A DNA stretch of 43,451 nucleotides, taken from NCBI GenBank assembly GCA_022822085.1, contig JAJECK010000094.1:1-43451 (forward strand). The letters are read 5' to 3'. A program made the translations under genes and the position numbers. Below, one piece after another: positions 33,663 to 41,720 of the stretch; within the stretch, counting starts at the first letter, position 1; the number at the start of each line of letters is the position of its first letter. The notes below the pieces were generated by a model. It did not search any database, had not been told where the DNA came from, and saw only the letters and a list, made by a program, of their open reading frames with translations. The stretch comes from Candidatus Poribacteria bacterium (GTDB lineage Bacteria; Poribacteria; WGA-4E; WGA-3G).

Positions 33663-34397
33663 ATGCAACTCAAAGACAAAGTCGCTTTAATAACCGGTGG
33701 TGGCCGTGGTATCGGTAGAGCCATTGCCATTGGATACGCTGCTGAAGGTGCAAAGGTTGTTATCACCGCACGAAGCCAAGATCAACTTGATGAGGTGACC
33801 GATGTTATTTCAGCACAAAATGGTGATGTACTTGCAGTGCAAGCGGATATACGGAATCGTGCTGAGGTTGAGCACCTTGTCCAACAAACAGTAGAAAAAT
33901 ATGGACAGATAGATATTCTCGTCAACAACGCTGGCATCAATCCAAGAGGGTTCTTTTTAGATACAACTGACGAAGAGTGGGATGAAGTTTGGAAGATCAA
34001 TGTCATGGGGGTTGTTCACTGTTGTCGTGCAGTGTTGCCGATAATGCAACAGCAAGGCAGCGGCAATATTATCAACATCGGTTCTGGTATGGGACAGGTC
34101 GGTCATGCGAATCTCAGCATTTATTGTGCATCAAAAGCAGCGTTACACGGATTGACACAAGCGATTGCAGAAGAGGTGTGGGAGGATGGAATCATAGCCA
34201 ATGTCCTAATACCCGGTCCCGTCAAAACAGAACTCTCAAGACCTGTTTGGGAAGGTGACAAAATCTTTAGAGCACAAAGTGACCCGTGGAAGGAACCAGA
34301 TAAAGTTGTTGCTTCCGCGTTGTTCCTCGCTGCTCAACCGACTGATAGCGGCATGACAGGTCAGATACTTAGCATTATGCGGCGTAATAGTCCGTAA
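33663..34397 (+). CDS. Short-chain dehydrogenase/reductase (FabG-like)
   Basis: A 244-residue classical SDR: T11-GGGRGIG-18 cofactor site, N88-NAG-91, catalytic S141 (INIGSGMG), Y154-CASK-158, then PGPVKTE (about 184-190). It has an oxidoreductase role on an alcohol or ketone with NAD(P)H in the cytoplasm. The C-terminus (SGMTGQILSIMRRNSP) is slightly unusual for FabG, which ends in a GxxxxVDGG-type motif. I would not call it the fatty-acid enzyme. It stands alone after the infA/J-domain cluster and converges on the WD40 gene with 5 bases between stops. Confidence 0.9.
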   Translation: MQLKDKVALITGGGRGIGRAIAIGYAAEGAKVVITARSQDQLDEVTDVISAQNGDVLAVQADIRNRAEVEHLVQQTVEKYGQIDILVNNAGINPRGFFLDTTDEEWDEVWKINVMGVVHCCRAVLPIMQQQGSGNIINIGSGMGQVGHANLSIYCASKAALHGLTQAIAEEVWEDGIIANVLIPGPVKTELSRPVWEGDKIFRAQSDPWKEPDKVVASALFLAAQPTDSGMTGQILSIMRRNSP

Positions 34398-34402
34398 CTG
34401 TC

Positions 34403-36349
34403 CTATTTCTGTTCTGAAGTATTGGTAGTGGCTGCAATATCCCATAAGAGGACATTTCCGTCAACAGTTCCATACACAACCTGTTTTCCATCGGGGTTGA
34501 ATTTCACATTGTCTATTGCCCTTCTATACCAATACACCTCCTTTCTGTGCTTTCCAGTGGAAATATCCCATACTCGTCCGGAGCCATCAGAACCACCACT
34601 TGCAAGTGACTTTCCATCCGGACTAAATGCTACACATGTAACATTTACCTTGTGTCCTGAGAAGGTTTTCTTTATCCTACCAGTTTTAGTATCTACAAAA
34701 CGGATTGCCGACTTTTTCCATTCACCATCAAGTGCGAGTATCTTGCTATCTGGACTGAACACTAAAAAATCAACATCATCAATGTGTCTTGGTAGTTTAA
34801 ATTTAGTTCTCCCAGTTTTGGCATCCCAAATTCTGACTTTTCCATCCTCAGAACTACTCGCAAGCATTTTCCCATCAGGACTGAATGCAAGTTTGTCAAT
34901 AATACTTGTATTCTCTAACAGTATCTTTCTGCGTTTTCCGGTTTTAGTATCATATAAACCGATGGGTTCTTCATTATCACTATTGATATCAATAAACTGT
35001 CGAACAAGCAGGTAAAGATTCCATGTCGGAAGGATTGCGTCTCTACCGCCTGCTGCGAGCATTTTTCCATCTGCACTGAGTGCGATACTCCACAAGTCCT
35101 CAGTATGAGGACTGATAACTTTCTTTGTGTTTCCTGTTTCCGTATCCCATAGGTGGATAGTCCAGTAGCCATCCCCTGTAGCCAACATCTTCCCATCTGC
35201 ACTAAATGCAATGTGATCAATATACTTCGTATGTCCTTCAAGTATTGTCTTCGTTTTTCCTGTCGTTTTGTCCCATAAATGTATAGTTCCATCTTGACAT
35301 CCACTTGCGAGCGTGTGTCCATCTGGACTAACGACCGTTTTCCGGACATCCTCTGCAGGTGCCCTGAGGACTTTCATGTTGTGTGTATTTAAATCCCATA
35401 ATTTTATAGTGCCGTTCCATAACCCTATAGCAAGCGTCCAACTATCAGGACTGAAATCCATACATGCAACGCTTGATCCAACGCCTATTTTTTGCTTTTC
35501 ACTTCCAGTGTTTGTATCCCAAATTCGTATAGTTCGGTCATCACTACCACTTGCCAATATCCTCCCATTCGGACTGAGTGCCACACAACGCACCTTCTTC
35601 TCATGCCCCTTGATAATAGTTTTTGCTTCGGTTTCGTTTATATCCCAAAGTCTAATCGTCCAGTCATCACCACAACTAATTAATGTCTGTTCATCAGGAC
35701 TAAATTCTACATTTCTGACTAACCCGTTATGGCCGACATAAGTTCTTACTGCTTTGCCTGTCTTTGTATGCCACAAACGGATCGTACCGTCATTTCCACA
35801 ACTCACAAACATTTCCCCATCTTGACTAAATTCAATACAAGTGACGGGACCATCATGTCCGATATAAGTTTTTACACTGTTACCTGTGTTATAATCCCAC
35901 AATTGAATTGATCCATCAGAATTTCCATTTGCCAGTAACTTTCCATTCGGACTAAATGCTATAGAATAGACAGGTCCAGCATTTGTATTGATTGTTTTCT
36001 TTGTATTTCCCATGACTGGATCCCATATTCGGACCGTTCTGTCTTCACCGCCACTCGCGAGGAGAAGTCCACTGTTTTCTGAAGAACCATGAAATGCAAG
36101 AGCATTCACACGTTTTGTGTGTCCTGTGAGTATTTTCTTAGTTTTATCTGTTGATGTATCCCAAATTCGGATAGTATTATCTGCACTGCCACTGGCAAGA
36201 ACAGACCCATCTGGACTGAAAGCGATACAATAGACATAATCGCTATGACCATATAGTGGTGTGTAGAAGAAGTATTCTGCATAGGTATTTGGAAGAAAGG
36301 TGAGTGCAACACAGATGAAGATGATAATCGTACCTAACCGATGTTTCAT
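34403..36349 (-). CDS. Secreted 14-repeat WD40 protein (two seven-bladed propellers)
   Basis: A 648-residue protein with a signal peptide (MKHRLGTIIIFICVALTFLPNTYA) followed by 14 WD40 repeats of 40-43 residues, each of the form GHxxxVxxIAFSPDGxxLASGSxDGTIRLWD-TxTG; examples are residues 33-74, 205-246 and about 590-632. Seven repeats make a propeller, so two propellers are likely. Repeat 10 carries an insertion (NLYLLVRQFIDINSDNEEPIGLYD). There is no kinase or other enzymatic domain, so it is a binding protein on the cell surface or in the periplasm. AAGGAG is 7 bases before the ATG. Related TolB-like and secreted proteins lie nearby. Confidence 0.9.
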   Translation of the reverse strand: MKHRLGTIIIFICVALTFLPNTYAEYFFYTPLYGHSDYVYCIAFSPDGSVLASGSADNTIRIWDTSTDKTKKILTGHTKRVNALAFHGSSENSGLLLASGGEDRTVRIWDPVMGNTKKTINTNAGPVYSIAFSPNGKLLANGNSDGSIQLWDYNTGNSVKTYIGHDGPVTCIEFSQDGEMFVSCGNDGTIRLWHTKTGKAVRTYVGHNGLVRNVEFSPDEQTLISCGDDWTIRLWDINETEAKTIIKGHEKKVRCVALSPNGRILASGSDDRTIRIWDTNTGSEKQKIGVGSSVACMDFSPDSWTLAIGLWNGTIKLWDLNTHNMKVLRAPAEDVRKTVVSPDGHTLASGCQDGTIHLWDKTTGKTKTILEGHTKYIDHIAFSADGKMLATGDGYWTIHLWDTETGNTKKVISPHTEDLWSIALSADGKMLAAGGRDAILPTWNLYLLVRQFIDINSDNEEPIGLYDTKTGKRRKILLENTSIIDKLAFSPDGKMLASSSEDGKVRIWDAKTGRTKFKLPRHIDDVDFLVFSPDSKILALDGEWKKSAIRFVDTKTGRIKKTFSGHKVNVTCVAFSPDGKSLASGGSDGSGRVWDISTGKHRKEVYWYRRAIDNVKFNPDGKQVVYGTVDGNVLLWDIAATTNTSEQK

Positions 36350-36380
36350 GTCATGTCTCCTTAGTTAAAACATGATCTAA

Positions 36381-36524
36381 TACCATTTCTACTTTATAAT
36401 GGACCCTTTTTCGTAGGTCGGGTAGAGGCACGAAACCCGACATGATAACCACAATCAATACCTGTCGGGTTTCGTGCCTCTACCCGACCTACGGAAGAAT
36501 GGTCCAAAATAATTAGAATTGGTA
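36381..36524 (-). repeat. 144-bp MITE-like element, second copy of 15307-15451 in inverted orientation
   Basis: TACCATTTCTACTTTATAAT at the left and TAGAATTGGTA (36514-36524) at the right, with GGTCGGGTAGAGGCACGAAA and its inverted partner inside. Read on the minus strand it aligns end to end with 15307-15451. TAA flanks both sides, matching the other copy. It lies between the WD40 gene start and a terminator. Confidence 0.75.
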
Positions 36525-36593
36525 TAAATTACACGTTTCCTGTTTTGTTGATAGACATCGTTTGTTTCTTCATTCTTGTCATTTACACTTTGA

Positions 36594-36630
36594 TACAAAA
36601 ACGCACCGAGTGAGGTGTTCAACTCAGTGC
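36594..36630 (-). terminator. Intrinsic terminator after the third oxidoreductase gene
   Basis: On the minus strand GCACTGAGT (36630-36622), a 10-base loop, ACTCGGTGC (36611-36603), then GTTTTTG. The stem is 9 bp with one G-T pair. It lies 25 bases after the end of the oxidoreductase gene. Confidence 0.75.
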
Positions 36631-36654
36631 ATGTTGTCGGTGTAATATGCTTTA

Positions 36655-37707
36655 CTATAGTGGGAATTGCACACGTCTGCCTTCTTCTGCTGAGCGATAT
36701 GCACCTAAAATCATCTCCACTGAAACCCTGCCTGCTTCTACTGACACATCGGGTTCTGTGTCATTTTTCAAACAATCAATAAACGGACGAGGGACATCTG
36801 CTATCCGTTCACCGTGGTTATTTGGAATTGCGACTCCAAGGTCTTTCCAGGAAGGATGTCCGGTTGTCCACAATTTCAACGCGACGGCCTCCTCTGAACG
36901 TGGTATGTTGCAAGAAGGTCCATCTCCATAGTTCTGAATAACTACGCCTTTATCACCATATATTTCTGTCGTATTTTCACCAGCATGTGTAACTGATGTA
37001 TTTATCAGGATTGCCATTTCACCACTTGGAAATCGGTAAATTGCGACACCGGTATCATCAGGTGCGACATCCGTCAGGACATTATCTATTTCTGCCATAA
37101 CACTACTCGGTTTGCCCAGCATCCAATAGATAAAATCGGTGGCATGCGATGCGTCATCCATAAACATACCCATATTCTTTTCTGGGTCAATGTGCCAACA
37201 ACTCGGTCCTGTTGCAAAAATTTTGTTAAATAGGACATTGATACAGTGTCGTCTACGAAGCAAACCTATTTTCCCTAAGACTCCACTCTCAATCAACTCC
37301 TTCATTCTTATGTTTGCAGGATCGCGACGCATTTGGTGTGCCATCATAAACTTAACACCAGATTTTTCAACTGCCTCTGCAATCCTATCACAATCTTCTA
37401 AAGTAAGTGCCATCGGTTTTTGGCAAAGGATATGTTTTCCAGCAGAAGCTGCAGCTACAACCATTTCTGCATGACGATTTGTCTCACACGTCACGATTAC
37501 AGCGTCTATTTCCTTATTATTTACAACATCTTCAAGGTGAGGAGAGAAACTCATCCCGTATTGATTTGCAGCATTTTCTCCGCGATCTATGTTGTCGTCC
37601 CAGCCTGCGATAAGTTGGACATCATCAAATCCCCGCATTTTATTGCAATAAGCGTTTGCATGACCGTGTGCAAAACTTATTACACCGATACCAATTTCTG
37701 TATTCAT
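36655..37707 (-). CDS. Gfo/Idh/MocA-family oxidoreductase (third in window)
   Basis: A 350-residue protein. The nucleotide-binding start is unusual: IGVISFAHGHANAY replaces the usual GxGxxG Rossmann turn. The catalytic motif EKP is Q96-K97-P98 (ILCQKPMAL), with the lysine kept. FMMAHQMRRDPANI, SCWHIDPEKNMGMFMDDASHATDFIYWMLG and AGENTTEIYGDKGVV are typical of the C-terminal domain. ATG 37707 overlaps the stop of the PIN-domain gene by one base (TAATG), so it is probably the last gene of a three-gene unit with the toxin pair. ATG is preferred over TTG 37722. The substrate is unknown. Confidence 0.85.
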   Translation of the reverse strand: MNTEIGIGVISFAHGHANAYCNKMRGFDDVQLIAGWDDNIDRGENAANQYGMSFSPHLEDVVNNKEIDAVIVTCETNRHAEMVVAAASAGKHILCQKPMALTLEDCDRIAEAVEKSGVKFMMAHQMRRDPANIRMKELIESGVLGKIGLLRRRHCINVLFNKIFATGPSCWHIDPEKNMGMFMDDASHATDFIYWMLGKPSSVMAEIDNVLTDVAPDDTGVAIYRFPSGEMAILINTSVTHAGENTTEIYGDKGVVIQNYGDGPSCNIPRSEEAVALKLWTTGHPSWKDLGVAIPNNHGERIADVPRPFIDCLKNDTEPDVSVEAGRVSVEMILGAYRSAEEGRRVQFPL

Positions 37708-38207
37708 TAATATGTTATCCAATCTGTTAAATCCTGTTGCGAATCTGTTTCTGGATTAAAAACTAACAATCCTTCCGATTCAGTAGCACTGTTTAGATGT
37801 TGATCGGAAGATACAAGAACTAACCTATTTCCAGTATTCCAGAGATGTCCCGTGATGTCAACGGCAGAACGGAGTAACATTGCATCAACACTATTGAGCG
37901 AATATGCCTGAATCAATGGCATTGATCTGAATATCAGAGAATCCTGAATAGGAATTATATGGAAATCAGAGTTGTTGTCTAAAATTTCAGATTCTAAGTT
38001 TATATTGGCTTGAGAAAAATCATGTTCATTGATTCTTCCATCATTCTTCTTCCGAACAAATATCCAATATAACTCAGCGATACCCATTATAAAACACATC
38101 ATTTGGTTCATAGGAATGTTAGAAAAAATGAAATTTATATTTTCACTACCAGTCTCTTTAGTATAGCGTTTAACTAATGCACTTGCGTCAAAATAAAAAT
38201 AGTACAT
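37707..38207 (-). CDS. PIN-domain RNase (VapC-like toxin)
   Basis: A 166-residue PIN protein. The four acidic metal-binding residues fall at D7 (FDASALVKRY), E45 (GIAELYWIF), D108 (NSVDAMLLRSAV) and D135 (SSDQHLN), the expected order for VapC. It is slightly longer than most VapC toxins (130-140). It would cleave RNA, commonly tRNA or rRNA, when freed from its antitoxin. It starts 2 bases after the partner gene and overlaps the oxidoreductase start by one base. Confidence 0.8.
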   Translation of the reverse strand: MYYFYFDASALVKRYTKETGSENINFIFSNIPMNQMMCFIMGIAELYWIFVRKKNDGRINEHDFSQANINLESEILDNNSDFHIIPIQDSLIFRSMPLIQAYSLNSVDAMLLRSAVDITGHLWNTGNRLVLVSSDQHLNSATESEGLLVFNPETDSQQDLTDWITY

Positions 38208-38209
38208 AC

Positions 38210-38536
38210 TTATCTATATCTTTCCTTAATAATTGCCCGACTGAACTCGTTATCAATTGGACGAATTCCACTCTTTTCCATGCGTTCTTGTAATTCTTCT
38301 GCTGGAATTGGTTCACCATTGATGTCCATAATCTCAAAAACTTCTCGAACAAGTTTTGCATGTTCCTCTTTATTCTTCCCAAAATATGCCATTACTTGTT
38401 CACCTGTCCTTAATTCATCTTGCTCCTGTTTTACTACGTGATCAACAAGCACAGACACATTTTCATTCAGCTCAATAATGCCTTTTTCAAGTCTATCTAA
38501 TCGTTCTAAAACAGTATCAAGCGTAACTTTTTCCAT
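38210..38536 (-). CDS. Putative antitoxin partner of the PIN toxin, coiled-coil type
   Basis: A 108-residue protein. Residues 1-45 form a heptad-rich helix (VTLDTVLERLDRLEKGIIEL), and the C-terminus (INGEPIPAEELQERMEKSGI) is acidic-amphipathic, ending NEFSRAIIKERYR. It does not look like a classical VapB: no AbrB/MazE-type swapped-hairpin or ribbon-helix-helix domain is seen. Order (antitoxin first), gap of 2 bases and strong AAGGAGG ribosome-binding site fit a toxin-antitoxin operon. The TTITPxxx-type DNA-binding function may reside elsewhere or be lost. The role is inferred from position. Confidence 0.55.
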   Translation of the reverse strand: MEKVTLDTVLERLDRLEKGIIELNENVSVLVDHVVKQEQDELRTGEQVMAYFGKNKEEHAKLVREVFEIMDINGEPIPAEELQERMEKSGIRPIDNEFSRAIIKERYR

Positions 38537-38550
38537 TGTTAATACCTCCT

Positions 38551-40179
38551 TTATTTTTCTAACCCAATCCTCACATCCGAAATAACACCCTTCTCTCCAA
38601 CCTGCACATCTGCAGTAATTGGGCCGAGAGATGCCAACGGAAAGAGATTATCTTTCAGTTGTCTCATCAGAACAGCATCCAATTTATAGCCAGACAAAGA
38701 GGCTATCATCGTTGCTATCGGTAGAAAACGCGTTATTTCAGGGACTAATAGATTTGGCTGAATATATGTCTGTAGACTATCGGTAGAAAACGCTACTGCA
38801 CTTAGTTCAGGGGTGTCACCTGAAAATGTATCAAGAACAGACTTGATACCGGTTAGCGTTGTGCTGAAAATGAAATCGTCACCTACTACAGCGTATGCTC
38901 CAGTAAGTGCTAATAAGAAATTGAGACGGACCCTGACAGGTTGTACAGTAATCCCTTTATAGTCTTGTGTTTCAAGGAACTCAAGTGGCAGACCTGATAC
39001 AGTGATATTCATGGTCTTCAATATATCTAAGTCTGTAGCAAATGTCCCTGTTTCTTTTACCGGCACACGCAGAATTAAAGATGGGAACTTAGGGACCTCT
39101 CCTTCACTATGTGAAACTAACGCAAGAGTCATCTCTTTATTGAAATGCTGCACTATATTGAGGCCATCTGAATTCGCTTCAATTGCCAAGTTGTCGTTCA
39201 CTATTTTCGCAAACTTAGACCAATCTTGGTTTGGATTAAATGTTACCAAGGCAGTGTGATCAGGAAGATATTTGGGTTCTACCTTTTTCTCTGATTGAGA
39301 TGATTGTGGGACATCAGAATTACTATAACGACTCTGAGATATAATAACTCCATTGTCATAACGATTGCCAAATACCCAATAATCTTTACTATTTTTCCAT
39401 TGAGATAAAGTCCCTATGATTGAATCACTATTGTCCACCAGACCATTTAACAATGCAGTGAGTTGAGAAACATCAAAATAACCGGTATTTTTATCGCTAT
39501 CGTAACTACGTTGTATATCCTCTTTTATTTTATGCTTTACAAGGAATCCATCTTTTTTCCCAGCATATATATCAATCACTTCAGCCAATAGCAATGGATT
39601 TAGGCTTAAAACCCCGATCTTTCCGATGAATGTATAACTAAAATCGAGCGGGTAGCCAGTGATAGTGTTTATTGTCAGGTCGTTGTATTTTGTTTGAATC
39701 CGTTTGTATTTGGGATTTATAGCGTCAGTAGCGGTGATTGCTTCAATTGCCAGTTTTTCCGCACCACCCACTTCTGTGATGAGTAAGAAGGAAAGTTCAC
39801 CTTCACGTTGATACAATGCCAGAATTGCTTCTGTTCCAAAGTGTCCCTTGACTGCCTTCATATCAAGCCTACCCCCCATCTCATATTCCCAAACCAATTT
39901 CTGATATACCAATTGTTTCCACCAGAGCTGGTTTTTGATATAACTGAGAATGGGCATTTGAACTACCTGTTTCCCAAACTCACTTCGGTTAAAAGTATTA
40001 ACCAATCCATCAAGGTCCTTAAGGGTCAGGTAACACAATGGCGTTTCAGGCAGCAAAGTAATAAGACTCTGTTCAGGTTTCCAGAGAGCCGTTTGATGAT
40101 AAATAACTGAAAACAAAACGATAACACCTATCAATGCAATCAGAATAATGAGGAGGAGTTTTTTTCTTGTAATTTTCAT
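38551..40179 (-). CDS. Membrane-anchored DUF3352-like protein of unknown function
   Basis: A 542-residue protein. A basic start (MKITRKK) and one membrane helix (LLLIILIALIGVIVLFSVIYH, about 8-28) are followed by a large extracytoplasmic domain: LITLLPETPLCYLTLKDLDGLVNTF, ALYQREGELSFLLITEVGGA, YFDVSQLTALLNGL, and near the C-terminus TALTGAYAVVGDDFIFSTTLTGI. These patterns resemble DUF3352/TIGR-like hypothetical proteins in which repeated alpha/beta modules are found. I do not know the function. ATG 40179 has AGGTG upstream; a GTG at 40191 is possible. It starts upstream of the PIN antitoxin gene, separated by 14 bases, so it may share its transcript. Confidence 0.6.
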   Translation of the reverse strand: MKITRKKLLLIILIALIGVIVLFSVIYHQTALWKPEQSLITLLPETPLCYLTLKDLDGLVNTFNRSEFGKQVVQMPILSYIKNQLWWKQLVYQKLVWEYEMGGRLDMKAVKGHFGTEAILALYQREGELSFLLITEVGGAEKLAIEAITATDAINPKYKRIQTKYNDLTINTITGYPLDFSYTFIGKIGVLSLNPLLLAEVIDIYAGKKDGFLVKHKIKEDIQRSYDSDKNTGYFDVSQLTALLNGLVDNSDSIIGTLSQWKNSKDYWVFGNRYDNGVIISQSRYSNSDVPQSSQSEKKVEPKYLPDHTALVTFNPNQDWSKFAKIVNDNLAIEANSDGLNIVQHFNKEMTLALVSHSEGEVPKFPSLILRVPVKETGTFATDLDILKTMNITVSGLPLEFLETQDYKGITVQPVRVRLNFLLALTGAYAVVGDDFIFSTTLTGIKSVLDTFSGDTPELSAVAFSTDSLQTYIQPNLLVPEITRFLPIATMIASLSGYKLDAVLMRQLKDNLFPLASLGPITADVQVGEKGVISDVRIGLEK

Positions 40180-40292
40180 AGCGGTAGACACCTACTCTGA
40201 TGCATCAAGATTTTATTAAGATTGAAAGAACTTGAAAATTAATTCAATAACCATGGTAGGTTGGATAGAGGCACGAAACTCAAGAAAATGCC

Positions 40293-40496
40293 GCACTCCA
40301 GCGGAATGCTATGTCTATAGAAAACGATCAGCACACATTATCCACTCCAGCGGCGTGCTATGTCTATAGAAAACGGTCTGTGCACATTGTAGCACTCCAG
40401 CGGCGTGCTATGTCTATAGAAAATGATCAGCACACATTGTCGCACTCCAGCGGAGTGCGACAATGTGTCGGAAATCACGGACCACTCCGCTGGAGC
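40293..40496. repeat. 50-bp palindromic unit array (locus 5): four forward, one inverted
   Basis: CACTCCAGCGG(A/C)(A/G)TGCTATG starts at 40294, 40343, 40393 and 40443 (spacings 49, 50, 50), each followed by TCTATAGAAAA(C/T)G in the first three; the fourth lacks the tail. An inverted CACTCCGCTGGAG ends at 40496. The head palindrome is CACTCCAGCGGAGTG, unlike other loci, but the tail TATGTCTATAGAAAA matches their TATGTTTATAGAAAA. The array starts after a fragment GATAGAGGCACGAAACTC, a piece of the MITE-like elements. Confidence 0.8.
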
Positions 40497-40603
40497 AAAG
40501 AGGGTTCTGTTTTGTCCGTTGTGTCTTGATTTATTGAAAAAATTGTCCAAAGTTTAGTACCATGTTACGACAACTCCATCTTTAAATCAAATTAAATGAA
40601 AAG

Positions 40604-40626
40604 GCAGGTCCCTTTAAGGTCCCTGC
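40604..40626 (-). terminator. Probable terminator after the TolB-like gene
   Basis: On the minus strand GCAGGGACCTTAAAGGGACCTGC can fold into GCAGG/CCTGC and CCT/AGG stems separated by opposed GA/GA bases (a tandem sheared-pair candidate) and a TAA loop, followed by CTTTTCATTT. It lies 34 bases after the stop codon. Confidence 0.5.
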
Positions 40627-40659
40627 TCCGTACTTACATATTTATAAATTTTGTCTGAC

Positions 40660-41616
40660 CTACTGCTTGAATTTTCCCCACGTTACTGTTATTTTGCCTT
40701 TCGGAGATACAGATAGCACATCATCACTGATCCAATCCATAGAAAAATCATCTATAGCAGGTGTGTTGGTCAGGTTAACCATTCCCCCTGTAACGAGGTG
40801 ATAGCTGTAAATGTCATATTTCTCACGATTCGGATTTTCTTTATCCAAATGTCTTCCAGCAATTAAAATCTGTTTAAGTCCCATAAAGCATACGCCATGG
40901 ACCGACCAATTGCCAGGGAGGTTTATAAACTTACGTTTGTCATCTTTTATATTGTGAATGAAAATATTTGATCTAATAACATTCCATTTTTCATCGTGTA
41001 TTGTCACACTATACACAAGAGATTGACTATCGGGAGACCAGCGCGGATGAGCACCTAACCAGAGTTGCTGGTGTCTTCTACCGTCGGCATTCATCAGATG
41101 GATTCCTCTACCCGCATAAGCGATATATTTGCCATCAGGAGACCAAGCAGGATACACTGCCCATTCTGTGCGTGTCAGTCTTTGCAGTTCTTTTGTTTCC
41201 AGATTTATCCGCCAGATGTCAGTTTTCTCCCTTCCAGGATGGTCAAGTCGATTACTATCAAAGGCGATGTCCTTACCATCTGGAGACCAGGTAGGGTGGG
41301 ATTCAAAAGTATCTTCGTTCGTGAGTCGATGTTCATCTGTGCCGTCACTATTAATGATATATATAGCGTAAATTTGCGGCCAATTCGGCACCTCTGGAGG
41401 TTTCGCATTAAAAGCGATCTGCTTACCGTCCGGCGACCAGACAGGCCACAATCCAGGTGATGCCGTCAACCTTTGAAGATTACTGCCATCATCATCCATC
41501 ACATACAGACTTCTATTTCCATCTCGATATGATTTAAAAACGATTTTTGCGTCCGTGAGCGTGGGGATCAAGAAACAGATGAGTAGGCAGTAGCGGATGA
41601 TACGTTTGCTGTTCAT
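40660..41616 (-). CDS. TolB-like WD40-type beta-propeller (PD40 repeats), secreted
   Basis: A 318-residue protein with a signal peptide (MNSKRIIRYCLLICFLIPTLTDA) followed by PD40 repeats: LYVMDDDGSNLQRLTASPGLWPVWSPDGKQIAF, IYIINSDGTDEHRLT...WSPDGKDIAFDSN, WRINLETKELQRLT...WSPDGKYIAYAG and HLMNADGRRHQQLWL. The motif xWSPDGxxIAF is repeated four or five times. TolB-type propellers bind other envelope proteins in the periplasm. The lack of TolB's N-terminal domain makes a Pal partner unlikely. GGAGG lies 7 bases before the ATG. It resembles the 34.4 kb WD40 protein in location and export, not in sequence. Confidence 0.85.
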   Translation of the reverse strand: MNSKRIIRYCLLICFLIPTLTDAKIVFKSYRDGNRSLYVMDDDGSNLQRLTASPGLWPVWSPDGKQIAFNAKPPEVPNWPQIYAIYIINSDGTDEHRLTNEDTFESHPTWSPDGKDIAFDSNRLDHPGREKTDIWRINLETKELQRLTRTEWAVYPAWSPDGKYIAYAGRGIHLMNADGRRHQQLWLGAHPRWSPDSQSLVYSVTIHDEKWNVIRSNIFIHNIKDDKRKFINLPGNWSVHGVCFMGLKQILIAGRHLDKENPNREKYDIYSYHLVTGGMVNLTNTPAIDDFSMDWISDDVLSVSPKGKITVTWGKFKQ

Positions 41617-41647
41617 TATTTACCTCCATTTTTACGGTCTATGTGAC

Positions 41648-41677
41648 AATAGGCACGTTTGGTAAAACGTGCCTATT
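41648..41677. terminator. Bidirectional-type hairpin between two exported-protein genes
   Basis: AATAGGCACGTTT (41648-41660), loop GGTA, AAACGTGCCTATT (41665-41677): a perfect 13-bp stem. It follows the gene at 41721 and precedes the TolB-like gene. On the minus strand no T-run follows, so Rho-independent termination is less certain there. Confidence 0.6.
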
Positions 41678-41720
41678 ATTGTTCTTTGAAAAATCAAGGT
41701 ATTCATACGATCTAATTGTG

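Noticed and set aside
40293-40496. Possible CRISPR array (four repeats about 50 bases apart)
   Set aside because: The supposed spacers are nearly identical to each other, a copy is inverted, and no cas gene is present. It is a tandem palindromic repeat.
40311-40550. Open frames on both strands over the 50-bp repeats
   Set aside because: They arise because the repeat has few stops; the peptides simply repeat the DNA period.
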